This document shows positions 8,743 through 17,812 of a stretch of DNA of 64,000 bases, piece after piece. Each line of letters starts with the position of its first letter. Positions within the stretch are counted from its first letter, which is position 1. The DNA lies in contig JAFKKV010000009.1 of assembly GCA_017304475.1 (NCBI GenBank), forward strand, positions 594,781 through 658,780, given 5' to 3'. Source of the stretch: Hyphomicrobiales bacterium (GTDB taxonomy: Bacteria > Pseudomonadota > Alphaproteobacteria > Rhizobiales > Phreatobacteraceae). A model generated the notes under the pieces. It was not told the origin of the DNA, ran no database searches, and worked only from the letters and a program-made list of their open reading frames with translations. The translations under genes and the position numbers were made by a program.

Positions 8743-10179
8743 ATGAGCCAGTGGCCCGTCTATCATGATATTACCGGTCCGATCGTCATCATCGGTTTCG
8801 GCTCCATCGGTCGCGGCACCTTGCCGCTGCTCGAACGTCATTTCAGGTTCGACAAGACGCGCCTGGTGGTGATCGATCCGGCCGACACCAACCGGCATCT
8901 GCTGGACGAGCGCGGCATCACCTTCATCCAGGAAGCGGTGACGCCGGAAAACTACAAGACGCTGCTGCAGCCGCTGCTGACCAAGGGCGGCGGCCAGGGC
9001 TTCTGCATCAATCTCTCGGTCGATACCTCGTCGGTCGCGATCATGGAGCTGTGCCGCACGCTGGGTGCCTTGTACATCGACACCGTGGCGGAGCCGTGGC
9101 CGGGCTTCTATTACGACGCCACGATGGATACCGGCGCGCGCACCAATTACATGCTGCGCGAGCGGGTTCTGGCGGCGCGCGCTAGGGCGCCGGGCGGCAC
9201 GACCGCGGTGTCCTGCTGCGGCGCCAATCCGGGCATGGTGTCCTGGTTCGTCAAGCAGGCGCTGCTGAATGTGGCGACCGACAGCGGCATCGCCTATGCG
9301 GTGCCGAAATCGAAGACCGAATGGGCGGCGCTGGCGGCCAATGTCGGGGTCAAGGGCATCCATATCGCCGAGCGCGACACCCAGCGTTCGAAGAAGCCGA
9401 AGCCGGCCAATGTCTTCGTCAACACCTGGTCGGTCGAGGGGTTCATCTCCGAGGGCCAGCAGCCGGCCGAGCTCGGCTGGGGCAGCCACGAGAGCTGGGT
9501 GCCGGATACGGCGCGGCGCCACAGCGTCGGCTCGGGCGCGGCGATCTATCTGCTGCAGGCCGGCGCCAATACCCGGGTGCGCTCCTGGTGCCCGACCCGG
9601 GGCGCCCAATATGCTTTCCTGGTCACCCATAACGAGGCGATCTCGATCGCCGACTACCTGACCGTGCGCGATGGCGCCGGCAAGGTGACCTACCGGCCGA
9701 CCTGCCACTATGCCTATCACCCGTCGAACGACGCGGTGCTGTCGCTGCACGAAATGTTCGGCGCCGCCGGCAGGCGCCAGGACGGCTGGCAGATTCTCAG
9801 CGAGAACGAGATCGAGGACGGCATCGACGAGCTCGGCGTGCTGCTCTACGGCCATGGCAAGAATGCCTATTGGTACGGCTCGCAGCTCTCCATCGAGGAA
9901 GCCCGGCGGCTGGCGCCCTACCAGAACGCCACCGGCCTGCAGGTGACTTCCGCCGTGCTGGCCGGCATGGTCTGGGCGCTCGAAAACCCGCAGGCCGGCA
10001 TCGTCGAGGCCGACGACATCGATTTCCAGCGCTGCCTCGAAATCCAGCGGCCCTATCTCGGTCCGGTCATCGGCACCTATACCGACTGGACGCCGCTGGA
10101 CGGTCGCCCGGGCTATTTCCCAGAGGATCTCGACACCAGCGATCCCTGGCAGTTCCGCAATATCCTCGTGCGGGACTGA
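8743..10179 (+). CDS. hss: Homospermidine synthase
   Basis: NAD-dependent enzyme making sym-homospermidine from putrescine, the characteristic polyamine of many Rhizobiales. The 478-residue product begins MSQWPVYHDITGP and has the Rossmann motif GFGSIGRGTLP at residues 17-27, with full-length similarity to the bacterial homospermidine synthase family. The chosen ATG has AGGAG at 8731-8735 with good spacing. An in-frame ATG at 8650, also behind a perfect GGAGG, would add 31 residues unlike the family. A potFGHI-type importer lies 9 kb downstream. No regulator is adjacent. Confidence 0.95.
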   Translation: MSQWPVYHDITGPIVIIGFGSIGRGTLPLLERHFRFDKTRLVVIDPADTNRHLLDERGITFIQEAVTPENYKTLLQPLLTKGGGQGFCINLSVDTSSVAIMELCRTLGALYIDTVAEPWPGFYYDATMDTGARTNYMLRERVLAARARAPGGTTAVSCCGANPGMVSWFVKQALLNVATDSGIAYAVPKSKTEWAALAANVGVKGIHIAERDTQRSKKPKPANVFVNTWSVEGFISEGQQPAELGWGSHESWVPDTARRHSVGSGAAIYLLQAGANTRVRSWCPTRGAQYAFLVTHNEAISIADYLTVRDGAGKVTYRPTCHYAYHPSNDAVLSLHEMFGAAGRRQDGWQILSENEIEDGIDELGVLLYGHGKNAYWYGSQLSIEEARRLAPYQNATGLQVTSAVLAGMVWALENPQAGIVEADDIDFQRCLEIQRPYLGPVIGTYTDWTPLDGRPGYFPEDLDTSDPWQFRNILVRD

Positions 10180-10312
10180 GGCTCCCGCCAGGCGGGTTCC
10201 GGTTTTCTCCTGAGTGCCGATCCGGTTGTCCAGACCGGACCGGCGGACCATCCTTGGCTCCGGCCGCCCTCGACGGCGGCCGGACCAACGATCGATCCGA
10301 GGGAGGACGCCC

Positions 10313-11593
10313 ATGCCTATCCGACCAAGGGCCGCGCTGATCGGCGCGGCCATGGCACTTGGCCTTGCGCTCGCCGCACCGCCAGCCGTTCCGGCCTTTG
10401 CCCGCGAGGCGGCCGCGCCCGCGCGCTTCACGCCGGCCGGGCTGGAGCGGATCCGCCAGCAATTGCGCGCCGACGTGGCCCAGGGCCGCATTCCCGGCGC
10501 AGTGCTGCTGATCACCCGCGGCAATGGCACGCTGCTCGAAGAAGCCTTGGGCCAGCAGGACGTCGCCGCCGGCCGGCCGATGCGGCGCGATTCGATTTTC
10601 CGGATCGCCTCGATGACCAAGCCGCTGGTCTCGGTCGCGGCCATGCAGCTCGTCGAACAGGGCAAGATCCAGCTCAACGACCCGGTTTCGACCTATTTGC
10701 CGGAATTGCAGGGGTTGAAGGTCGCCGTCGAACGGCGCGATGCCGGCGGCCAGGTCACCACCGAGCTGGTCGATGCCCGGCCGATCACCATCCAGGACCT
10801 GTTCCGGCATACATCCGGCCTGACCTATCATTTCCTCGGCCAGATGAACCCGGTGCGCCGGGCCTATGCCGATCAGGACATTGCCGGCCTCTACGGGCCC
10901 GATGCCGGCGAGATGCTGCGCCGGCTGAAGGCGATCCCGCTGATGTACCAGCCGGGCACGACCTTCGAATATTCCGTTTCCACCGACATTCTCGGCCATG
11001 TGGTCGAGCGCGTGACCGGCAAGAGCCTGGACGTGGCGCTCGACGAGATGGTGCTCAGGCCGCTCGGCATGCGCGACACGGTGTTCCAGGTGGCAGGGCC
11101 CAGGCTCGCGCGCCTGGCCAATGCCCGGCCTGGCGATCCCGACATGGAGACGATGAACTGGCTTGATCTGACCAAGCCGCCGAAACGCTTCTCCGGCGGC
11201 GCCGGTGCCGCGTCGACCGCCGCGGATTACGGTCGCTTCATGCGGATGCTGCTGAACGGGGGCGAGCTCGAGGGTACCCGCCTGCTGTCGCCGCAAACGG
11301 TGCGCTACATGATGTCGGACCACCTGGGGCCGGTGCGCGGCCCGATCTACCTGCCCGGCGCCGGCCATGGCTTCGGTCTCGGTTTCGCGGTGCGCTCCGA
11401 AGATGGCATGGCCGCCACCATCGGCAGCCGGGGCGAGGCCTGGTGGGGCGGCATTACCGGCACGCGCTTCTGGGTCGACCCGGCCAATGATCTCGGCGTG
11501 GTGCTGATGATCCAGGCACCGAACCAGCGCAACTACTACCAGTCGGTCATGCGCAACCTGGTCTATGGCGCCATGGGACGGGCCGGCCGCTAG
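10313..11593 (+). CDS. Secreted serine hydrolase, class C beta-lactamase-related family
   Basis: A 426-residue exported penicillin-binding-protein-like hydrolase. The signal peptide is residues 1-30 (cleavage after AFA). The catalytic S100-x-x-K103 lies in RIASMTKP, the second motif is Y-x-V in FEYSVSTD, and HTSG follows the family pattern. Proteins of this family act as esterases, D-aminopeptidases or transpeptidase-like enzymes; true AmpC activity is unlikely because a clear KTG motif is not seen near the C-terminus. The start has GGGAGGA immediately upstream. It sits between hss and the ABC cluster with gaps of 133 and 98 bp, so it may be a single-gene unit. Substrate unknown. Confidence 0.85.
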   Translation: MPIRPRAALIGAAMALGLALAAPPAVPAFAREAAAPARFTPAGLERIRQQLRADVAQGRIPGAVLLITRGNGTLLEEALGQQDVAAGRPMRRDSIFRIASMTKPLVSVAAMQLVEQGKIQLNDPVSTYLPELQGLKVAVERRDAGGQVTTELVDARPITIQDLFRHTSGLTYHFLGQMNPVRRAYADQDIAGLYGPDAGEMLRRLKAIPLMYQPGTTFEYSVSTDILGHVVERVTGKSLDVALDEMVLRPLGMRDTVFQVAGPRLARLANARPGDPDMETMNWLDLTKPPKRFSGGAGAASTAADYGRFMRMLLNGGELEGTRLLSPQTVRYMMSDHLGPVRGPIYLPGAGHGFGLGFAVRSEDGMAATIGSRGEAWWGGITGTRFWVDPANDLGVVLMIQAPNQRNYYQSVMRNLVYGAMGRAGR

Positions 11594-11618
11594 GAGATAT
11601 TTGCCTAAATACTGGGCA

Positions 11619-11651
11619 TCATCTGCTCATGTTATGCAATTGATCAGATGA
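11619..11651. promoter_or_regulatory. Inverted repeat in front of the ABC/amidohydrolase cluster
   Basis: Perfect 7-bp arms TCATCTG and CAGATGA separated by 19 bp, in the only sizeable gap (98 bp) upstream of the cluster. It is a candidate operator or leader hairpin; no regulator gene is adjacent to test it against. Confidence 0.3.
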
Positions 11652-11691
11652 CGGGGGGCTCCTAACCTTCCGTCGTCCGAGAGGTTGCACC

Positions 11692-12759
11692 ATGGGTCCC
11701 AAGCTTTCGCGCCGTTCGTTCGGCGTCCTGACCGCCGGTGTCCTGGGTGCGGCGGCGCTCGGCAAAGGCCTCAGCGCTCCGGCGCTGGCGCAGGCCGTGA
11801 CCAAGCTGCGCATGGTGCTGAACTGGCGCTACCAGGGCCCGCAGAGCTGGTTCTTCCTGGCCCAGGACAAGGGCTATCTGCGCGAGGCCGGCGTCGAGCT
11901 GGAGATCGACCAGGGCGACGGTTCCGGCGCGGCGGTCGGCCGGGTCGCCTCGGGTGCCTATGACATGGGCTTCGGCGACATCAACGCGCTGATGGTGCTG
12001 GCCGGCCGCAAGCCCGCTCCCGATCCGGCGAGCCCGGTCGGCATCTACATGATGTTCAATCGGCCGCCCTTCACCATCGCGGTGAAAGCCGACGGGCCGA
12101 TCAAGACGCCCCGCGACCTCGAAGGCAGGACGCTCGGCGGGCCGGCCAATGACGGCGCGCTGCAGCTCTTCCCGGTCTTCTGCAAGCTCGCCGGCATCGA
12201 CGCCGCCAAGGTCGCCATCACCAATATGGCGCCCAGTCTGCGCGAACAGATGCTGCAGCGCGACCAGGTGGCCGGCGTGTTCGGCTTCGTCAATACGATC
12301 CGGTTCTCCGCCAAGCTGGTCGGCATCGACCCGGACAAGCAGTTCCGCTTCATCAATTACGGCGATCACGGCATGGATCTCTATTCCAACTGCCTGATCG
12401 TCTCGAAAAAGCTCGCGACCGACAATCCGGCGGCGGCGCGCGGCGTGGTGCGCGCCTTCAACCGGGGCCTCGTCGATACGCTCAGGGATCATGACGCGGC
12501 GATCGAGGCGGTCGCCCGGCGCGAACCGCTGATCAACAAGGCGGTCGAGAAGGAACGGCTGATCGCCACGCTGCAAGACGAAATGGCCCATCCGGAAATC
12601 GCGACATCGGGGCTCGGCGCGCCGGATCCGGCGCGGCTCGCCCGATCGATCGGCATCGTGCGCGAGGCCAATGGGCTGGTGCGCGCACCGGCGCCCGCCG
12701 AGATCTTCAGCGATGCCTTCCTGCCGCCCATGGCCGAACGCATCACCAGGCTGGGTTGA
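11692..12759 (+). CDS. ABC transporter substrate-binding protein, NMT1/THI5-like (first of two)
   Basis: A 355-residue periplasmic receptor of the NMT1/SsuA/ThiY class. It has a twin-arginine-like signal (LSRRSFGVLTAGVLG), cleaved near residue 34, and the family opening LRMVLNWRYQGPQSWFFLAQ. GFGDINALMVL and the C-terminal AEIFSDAFLPPMAERI have direct counterparts in the second binding protein of this cluster (16752-17774), showing the two are paralogues. It opens the cluster and its stop lies 8 bp before the SDR start. Relatives bind pyrimidine precursors, riboflavin, taurine or nitrate; the ligand here is unknown but should be something the two downstream amidohydrolases can open. Confidence 0.85.
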   Translation: MGPKLSRRSFGVLTAGVLGAAALGKGLSAPALAQAVTKLRMVLNWRYQGPQSWFFLAQDKGYLREAGVELEIDQGDGSGAAVGRVASGAYDMGFGDINALMVLAGRKPAPDPASPVGIYMMFNRPPFTIAVKADGPIKTPRDLEGRTLGGPANDGALQLFPVFCKLAGIDAAKVAITNMAPSLREQMLQRDQVAGVFGFVNTIRFSAKLVGIDPDKQFRFINYGDHGMDLYSNCLIVSKKLATDNPAAARGVVRAFNRGLVDTLRDHDAAIEAVARREPLINKAVEKERLIATLQDEMAHPEIATSGLGAPDPARLARSIGIVREANGLVRAPAPAEIFSDAFLPPMAERITRLG

Positions 12760-12767
12760 GAGGCATC

Positions 12768-13562
12768 ATGGAACTCGATCTCAAGGGCCGGGTCGTGGTC
12801 ATTACCGGACCGGCCAAGGGCATGGGCGCGGCGGTGACGCGCGGTTTCGCGGCCGAAGGCGCGCGGCTGGCGCTGCTCGGCCGCGATATCGCGGCGATCG
12901 AACCGGTGGCCGCCGAGGTGCGGGCGGCGGGCGCGGATGTCAGGGTCTTCGCCTGCGACATCACCAAGGGCGCCGATTGCGAAGCGGCGATCGCCGGCAC
13001 CAAGGCGGCCTTTGGCGGGCGGATCGACGTGCTGGTCAATGTCGCCGGCGGCTCGGGACCGATCGGCAAGACCGGCTGGCAGACCAGCGAAGAGGAGTTC
13101 GACGAGATCGTCGATCTCAACATGCGCGGCTGCTTCAACATGATGAAGGCGGTGACGCCGGCCATGATCGCCCAGCGCTACGGCAAGATCGTCAATGTCG
13201 GCGGCACGTTCGGCATGCGGGGCAGGGCCGGCCGCATGGCCTATTCGGCGTCGAAATGGGGCCTGCGCGGCATCACCAAGAGCTTCGCGCTGGAGGTCGG
13301 GCCCCATGGCATCAATGTCAATTGCGTCGCGCCCGGCATGATCGAAGGCGAGCGTTTCCGCACCAAGGTGGTGCCGGAAATGGCGAAGAGGCTCGGCATT
13401 TCCGAGGCCGAGGCGGTCGAGAAACATGCCGGAGACTATGCGCTCCGGCGGGTTTCGACCGATGTCGACGTCGCTAATGCTTGCTTGTTCCTGGCCTCCG
13501 ACGCCTCGCGCCAGATCACCGGCGTCGACCTGCCGGTCGATGGCGGCTGGGCCATGCTGTGA
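12768..13562 (+). CDS. SDR family oxidoreductase with Gly at the catalytic Ser position
   Basis: A 264-residue classical-type short-chain dehydrogenase. The cofactor motif is TGPAKGMG (residues 13-20), then NVAGG near 91-95 and Y159-S-A-S-K163. Thirteen residues before Tyr159, where the catalytic Ser is expected, the sequence is IVNVGGTFG, so Ser appears replaced by Gly146 with Thr147 adjacent. The C-terminal GVDLPVDGGW is standard. ATG 12768 is preferred to an overlapping TTG at 12756. It lies between the binding protein and the cyclic amidohydrolase in one transcription unit, suggesting it reduces or oxidises a pathway intermediate; substrate unknown. Confidence 0.85.
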   Translation: MELDLKGRVVVITGPAKGMGAAVTRGFAAEGARLALLGRDIAAIEPVAAEVRAAGADVRVFACDITKGADCEAAIAGTKAAFGGRIDVLVNVAGGSGPIGKTGWQTSEEEFDEIVDLNMRGCFNMMKAVTPAMIAQRYGKIVNVGGTFGMRGRAGRMAYSASKWGLRGITKSFALEVGPHGINVNCVAPGMIEGERFRTKVVPEMAKRLGISEAEAVEKHAGDYALRRVSTDVDVANACLFLASDASRQITGVDLPVDGGWAML

Positions 13563-13570
13563 GGCCGGAG

Positions 13571-14995
13571 ATGAGCGGTCCCGATCTCCTGATCCAGGGC
13601 GGCACGGTGGTCAGCGGCAGCACCAGCTTCGTCGCCGACGTGGCGGTCAAGGACGGCCTGATCCAGGCGGTCGGCGCGCCCGGGTCGCTGCCGGAGGCGC
13701 GCGAGACACTCGACGCGACCGGTCTGTTCGTTCTGCCCGGCGCGATCGACGTCCACGTGCATTTCCGCGAGCCCGGCTATACCCACAAGGAGGATTGGGA
13801 AACCGGCACCGCGGCCGCCGCCATGGGCGGCACGACCACCGTGTTCGAAATGCCCAATACCCATCCGCCGACGCGCTCGCTCGCTGAATTGCGCGACAAG
13901 CAGGCCGCGGCGCGCAAGGCCTATGTCGATTTCGGCATCTATGGCCTGTTGGCCGAAGACAATATCGGCGAATTGCAGGGGCTGATCGACGGCGGCGTCA
14001 ATGCCTTCAAATGTTTCATGGGCAATACGTTCGGCAATCTGCCCTCGCCCTCGACCGGCGCCATGCTGGAGGGTTTCGAGATCATCGCGCCGTCGGGCCT
14101 GCGCATTTCGCTGCATGCCGAGACCGCCTCGATCATGGCCTGGCGCCAGCAGCGGCTGATCGCGGCCGGCCGCAACGATCCGCTCGCCCATATCGCCGCC
14201 CGGCCGGCGGTGGTGGCGGCGGAGGCGGTGGCGCGGGCTGCGATCCTCGCGGAATGGACCGGCGCGCGGGTCCATGTCCTGCATATCTCCTCGGCGCTTG
14301 AACTCGGGCCCCTGCGTGACGCCAAGGCGCGCGGCGTCGACATCACAGGCGGCACCTGCCCTTGCTATCTCCTGCTCGACAGCAGCGACTATGCCCGGCT
14401 CGGCTCGGTCATCCGGGTCAATCCGCCGGTGCGCGAGGCCGCCGATTCCGAGGCGATCTGGGCCGCGCTGAAGGACGGCACGGTCGACCTGATCGAGACC
14501 GATCACGCACCGCACAGCCCTGAGGAAAAGACCAAGGCGGTGATCTGGGAGGCCGATTGCGGCTTTCCCGGTGTCGAGACACAGATGCCGCTGATGCTGA
14601 ACCAGGTCTCCCGCGGCCGGCTCAGCCTGCAGGATTATGTGCGGTTCTCGGCCGAGCAGCCGGCGAAGCGTTTCGGCCTCTGGCCCGCCAAGGGGCGGAT
14701 CGAGGCCGGCGCCCATGCCGATATCGCTGTCGTCGACATGGCGCGGACCGAGACCATCAGGGCGGCGGCCTTGCATTCGCGTGGCAAGGTCACGCCGTTC
14801 GAAGGCGAGAGCGTCACGGGCGTGCCGGTGCACACCCTGGTGCGTGGCCGTTTCGTCCAAAGGGATCGCCGGCTGGTGAGCGAAGCCAGGGGCCATGGCC
14901 GGCAGGTCACCGACATCCAGCGCATGCCGCCGCCGGTGCTGAACCATGCTGACCAGACCTTGGCATCGGTCTTGCGAACTCCGACGCCATCGTAG
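13571..14995 (+). CDS. Dihydroorotase-type cyclic amidohydrolase
   Basis: A 474-residue zinc hydrolase of the dihydroorotase/allantoinase/hydantoinase superfamily that opens cyclic amides. Metal ligands fit a complete binuclear site: D60-V-H62-V-H64-F-R, Lys147 in NAFKCF as the likely carboxylated lysine, H182 in LHAE, H238 in HVLHISS and D311 in ETDHAPHS. It starts 8 bp after the SDR and is followed by the ABC ATPase gene. Because it is embedded in a transport cluster with no pyrimidine-synthesis genes, a catabolic role on an imported cyclic ureide or imide is more likely than PyrC function. Allantoin, hydantoins and dihydropyrimidines are the main alternatives. Confidence 0.85.
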   Translation: MSGPDLLIQGGTVVSGSTSFVADVAVKDGLIQAVGAPGSLPEARETLDATGLFVLPGAIDVHVHFREPGYTHKEDWETGTAAAAMGGTTTVFEMPNTHPPTRSLAELRDKQAAARKAYVDFGIYGLLAEDNIGELQGLIDGGVNAFKCFMGNTFGNLPSPSTGAMLEGFEIIAPSGLRISLHAETASIMAWRQQRLIAAGRNDPLAHIAARPAVVAAEAVARAAILAEWTGARVHVLHISSALELGPLRDAKARGVDITGGTCPCYLLLDSSDYARLGSVIRVNPPVREAADSEAIWAALKDGTVDLIETDHAPHSPEEKTKAVIWEADCGFPGVETQMPLMLNQVSRGRLSLQDYVRFSAEQPAKRFGLWPAKGRIEAGAHADIAVVDMARTETIRAAALHSRGKVTPFEGESVTGVPVHTLVRGRFVQRDRRLVSEARGHGRQVTDIQRMPPPVLNHADQTLASVLRTPTPS

Positions 14996-15026
14996 CCACC
15001 CACCGCAGCCAGGATCGGATTCATCC

Positions 15027-15932
15027 ATGCGCGCCGCGCTCGCCGAGATCAATCCAAGCCTCGATCCAGACCCGACTGCCCATAATCCGGGCGGCGCGAC
15101 CCTGGTCTCGCATGCCAGGCCCTTCATCGAATTCGAAAAGGTGTCGGTGACGTTCGGGCGTGGCGCCAAGCGGGTGCAGGCGCTGGCGGAAACCTCGCTG
15201 GCGGTCGCCGAGGGCGATTTCGTCGCGCTGGTCGGTCCGTCCGGCTGCGGCAAGTCGACCCTTCTCAAACTTGTCGGCGACCTGATGAAACCGTCGACGG
15301 GCTATGTCTATGTCGGCGGCCGCGAGCTCGGCGCGACCCCGATCCGCATCGGCATGGCCTATCAGAACCCGACCTTGCTGCCCTGGCTGAACATCCGCGA
15401 CAACGTCATGCTGCCGCTGAAGATCGTGCCGCCGTTTCGCAGTGAGTTCCGGGGCAAGCGCCGCACCGAATTCCGCGACCGTGTGGAGGCGCTGCTCGCC
15501 CAGGTCGGGCTTGCCGGCTTCGGCGACAAATTTCCCTGGCAATTGTCCGGCGGCATGATGCAGCGGGCCAATCTCTGCCGCGCCCTCATTCACGAACCGG
15601 ACCTCCTGCTGCTGGACGAGCCGTTCGGCGCGCTCGACCAGTTCACCCGCGAGGAGCTCTGGCAGATCATGCAGGAGCTGTGGATGACCAAGAAGACCAC
15701 GGTCCTGCTGGTCACCCACGACCTGCGGGAAGCGGCCTTCCTCGGCAGCCGGATCTGCGTGATGTCGGCAAGGCCGGGCCGGATCCTCGAGGACCAGCCG
15801 GTGCGGTTCGCCCGGCCGCGCTCGATCGAGATGACCTATCAGCCGGATTTCGTCGCGCTGAACCAGCATCTGCGCGGCCTGATCGTGGAAGCGCGCGGCG
15901 GCGGCGGCATCGTCCAGGCGGGAGGCCATTGA
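15027..15932 (+). CDS. ABC transporter ATP-binding protein, NitT/TauT type
   Basis: A 301-residue ATPase energising the permease encoded next. Walker A GPSGCGKST, signature LSGGMMQR, Walker B LLLLDEP and the switch His in THDLREA are all present. The N-terminal 30 residues before FIEFEKVSV are poorly conserved, so the start at 15027 is a choice among several. The permease ATG follows 1 bp after the stop codon. It belongs to the SsuB/TauB/ThiZ group that works with NMT1-like receptors, two of which flank it. Confidence 0.93.
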   Translation: MRAALAEINPSLDPDPTAHNPGGATLVSHARPFIEFEKVSVTFGRGAKRVQALAETSLAVAEGDFVALVGPSGCGKSTLLKLVGDLMKPSTGYVYVGGRELGATPIRIGMAYQNPTLLPWLNIRDNVMLPLKIVPPFRSEFRGKRRTEFRDRVEALLAQVGLAGFGDKFPWQLSGGMMQRANLCRALIHEPDLLLLDEPFGALDQFTREELWQIMQELWMTKKTTVLLVTHDLREAAFLGSRICVMSARPGRILEDQPVRFARPRSIEMTYQPDFVALNQHLRGLIVEARGGGGIVQAGGH

Positions 15933-15933
15933 G

Positions 15934-16713
15934 ATGGAGCGCGCGCTCGAACTGATGCGGGAGAAAGCCGCCTCGACCAGCCTGATCATCGGCGTCTTCC
16001 TGTTCTGGGAGCTCGCCTGCCTGATGCTCGGCATTTCCGACATCGTGCTGCCGCGGCCGAGCCAGATCATCCAGGCGCTCGTGCAATATTGGCCGGCGAT
16101 CTGGCCGCATACCTATCAGACGCTCTATACGACGCTGGTCGGTTTCGGCATCGGCGTCGTCATCGGCATGGTCTTCGGCCTGGCGGTCGGCTCGTCCAAG
16201 CTCGCCTATGACACGGCCTATCCGCTGCTGGTTGGCTTCTCCTCGATCCCCAAGGTCGCCGTCGTGCCGATCTTCGTCCTGTGGTTCGGCGCCGGCACCG
16301 TGCCGGCGATCCTCACGGCCGCGATCATCTGCATCTTCCCGATCGTGGTGAATGTCGCCACCGGCATCGCCACCGTCGAGCCCGAGCTCGAAGACGTCAT
16401 GAAGACGCTGAAGGCCTCGAAATTCGACATTCTCTGGAACGTCGCGCTGCCGCGCTCCATGCCCTATTTCTTCGCCTCGCTGAAGGTGGCGATCACGCTG
16501 GCCTTTGTCGGTTCGGTGGTGGCCGAGACGGTCGCCTCGAACCGCGGCATCGGCAACATGATGATGATCGCGTCTTCGACCTTCAACGTGCCGCTGGTCT
16601 TTGCCGGCCTGTTCGTGCTCGGGGCGCTGGGCGTCGGGCTCTACGCCATCTTCTCCATCGTCGAATACCGGGTGACCGGCTGGGCCCATCGCAAGGACCT
16701 TGCCGTCACCTGA
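15934..16713 (+). CDS. ABC transporter permease, NitT/TauT type
   Basis: A 259-residue inner-membrane permease with about six helices and the BPD-type loop [27 protein letters not shown], where the EAA-like motif contacts the ATPase. The start is essentially coupled to the ATPase stop. One permease gene implies a homodimer, as in SsuC/TauC systems. Both binding proteins of the cluster presumably dock on it, because no second permease is encoded. Confidence 0.93.
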   Translation: MERALELMREKAASTSLIIGVFLFWELACLMLGISDIVLPRPSQIIQALVQYWPAIWPHTYQTLYTTLVGFGIGVVIGMVFGLAVGSSKLAYDTAYPLLVGFSSIPKVAVVPIFVLWFGAGTVPAILTAAIICIFPIVVNVATGIATVEPELEDVMKTLKASKFDILWNVALPRSMPYFFASLKVAITLAFVGSVVAETVASNRGIGNMMMIASSTFNVPLVFAGLFVLGALGVGLYAIFSIVEYRVTGWAHRKDLAVT

Positions 16714-16751
16714 GCCATCGTCCGTTTTCGCGAGAGCCCCGAGGACACGCC

Positions 16752-17774
16752 ATGACCGCATCCCGCCGCCTGTTTCTCGCCGGCACGGCCGCAGCTCTTG
16801 CCCATCCGGCGCTGGCGCAAAGCCGGGTGCCGGTCAAATTCACCCTCGACTGGCGTTTCCAGGGCATCCACGCCTGGTATTATCTCGCCGCCGAGAAGGG
16901 CTATTTCCGCGATGCCGGGCTCGATGTGACGATCGACCAGGGCGAGGGCTCGGCTGCGACAGTCACCCGCATCATGGGCGGCGCCTATGATGCCGGCTTC
17001 GGCGACATCAACGCGATCATCCAGAACGCGGCGGCACGTCCCGGCGAGCAGCCGGTGATGGTCTATATGATCTACAACAAGGCGCCGTTCGGCATCGTGG
17101 TGAAGGCCTCGAGCGGCATCAGGGATGTCAAGGACCTGGAAGGCCGGAAGCTCGGCGGGCCGGCTGGCTCGGCCACCACCCGCATGTGGCCGGCCTTCGC
17201 CAAGCTCAACGGCATCGACCCGGCCAGGAGCGAAATCCTCAACATGGCGCCCAACCTGCAGGAGCAGATGCTGCTCCAGGACCAGGTCCAGGGCTCGCTG
17301 ATCTTCACCTTGACCAGCTATATGAACCTCGTCGGCATGCGCCAGGATCCCGACAAGGATTTTCGCTGGTTCATCTTCGGCGATTACGGCATTTCCTCCT
17401 ATTCCAACGGCATCATGGTGTCGCAGAAGCTGCTGCGCGACCGGCCTCAGGCCGTGCGCGGCCTGGTCGCATCGGTCAACCGGGCGATGAAGGAGGTGCT
17501 GGCCGATCCGGCGGCCGGCATGGCGCCGATGACCCGGGTCGAGCCGCTGTTCAACGCCGCGCTGGAAGCGCGCCGGGTCGACTATGCCGCGCGCACCGCC
17601 ATGCTGACGCCGGAGGTGCGTGAGCTCGGTTTCGGCGACGTCGCCGATCCGCGCATGGCGCGGGCGATCGACCAGATCGTCGAAGCTTTCGGCTTGCCGC
17701 GCGCGCCGGCTCCGGGTGAAGTGTTCAACCGGGCGTTCCTGCCGGCGGCGGCCGAGCGGAGCGTCGCGGCCTGA
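16752..17774 (+). CDS. ABC transporter substrate-binding protein, NMT1/THI5-like (second of two)
   Basis: A 340-residue periplasmic receptor with signal peptide [20 protein letters not shown] (cleavage after ALA). Its mature start [20 protein letters not shown], the GFGDINAII block and the C-terminal [14 protein letters not shown] align with the first receptor at 11692, so the pair arose by duplication and has diverged. It sits 38 bp after the permease and 38 bp before an amidohydrolase gene. Two receptors sharing one membrane pore suggests two related ligands, or one ligand in two forms. Ligand unknown. Confidence 0.87.
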   Translation: MTASRRLFLAGTAAALAHPALAQSRVPVKFTLDWRFQGIHAWYYLAAEKGYFRDAGLDVTIDQGEGSAATVTRIMGGAYDAGFGDINAIIQNAAARPGEQPVMVYMIYNKAPFGIVVKASSGIRDVKDLEGRKLGGPAGSATTRMWPAFAKLNGIDPARSEILNMAPNLQEQMLLQDQVQGSLIFTLTSYMNLVGMRQDPDKDFRWFIFGDYGISSYSNGIMVSQKLLRDRPQAVRGLVASVNRAMKEVLADPAAGMAPMTRVEPLFNAALEARRVDYAARTAMLTPEVRELGFGDVADPRMARAIDQIVEAFGLPRAPAPGEVFNRAFLPAAAERSVAA

Positions 17775-17812
17775 CCGCCCGCCGGTTCGACCGGCCTGCA
17801 TGGAGCGCTGGC

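Noticed and set aside
10313..11593. AmpC beta-lactamase (antibiotic resistance) call
   Set aside because: SxxK and a YxV motif are present but a clear KTG box is not; the protein fits the broad serine-hydrolase family better.
13436..15268. 610-codon minus-strand frame opposite the dihydroorotase-like gene
   Set aside because: Antisense shadow of a gene with intact metal-binding residues.
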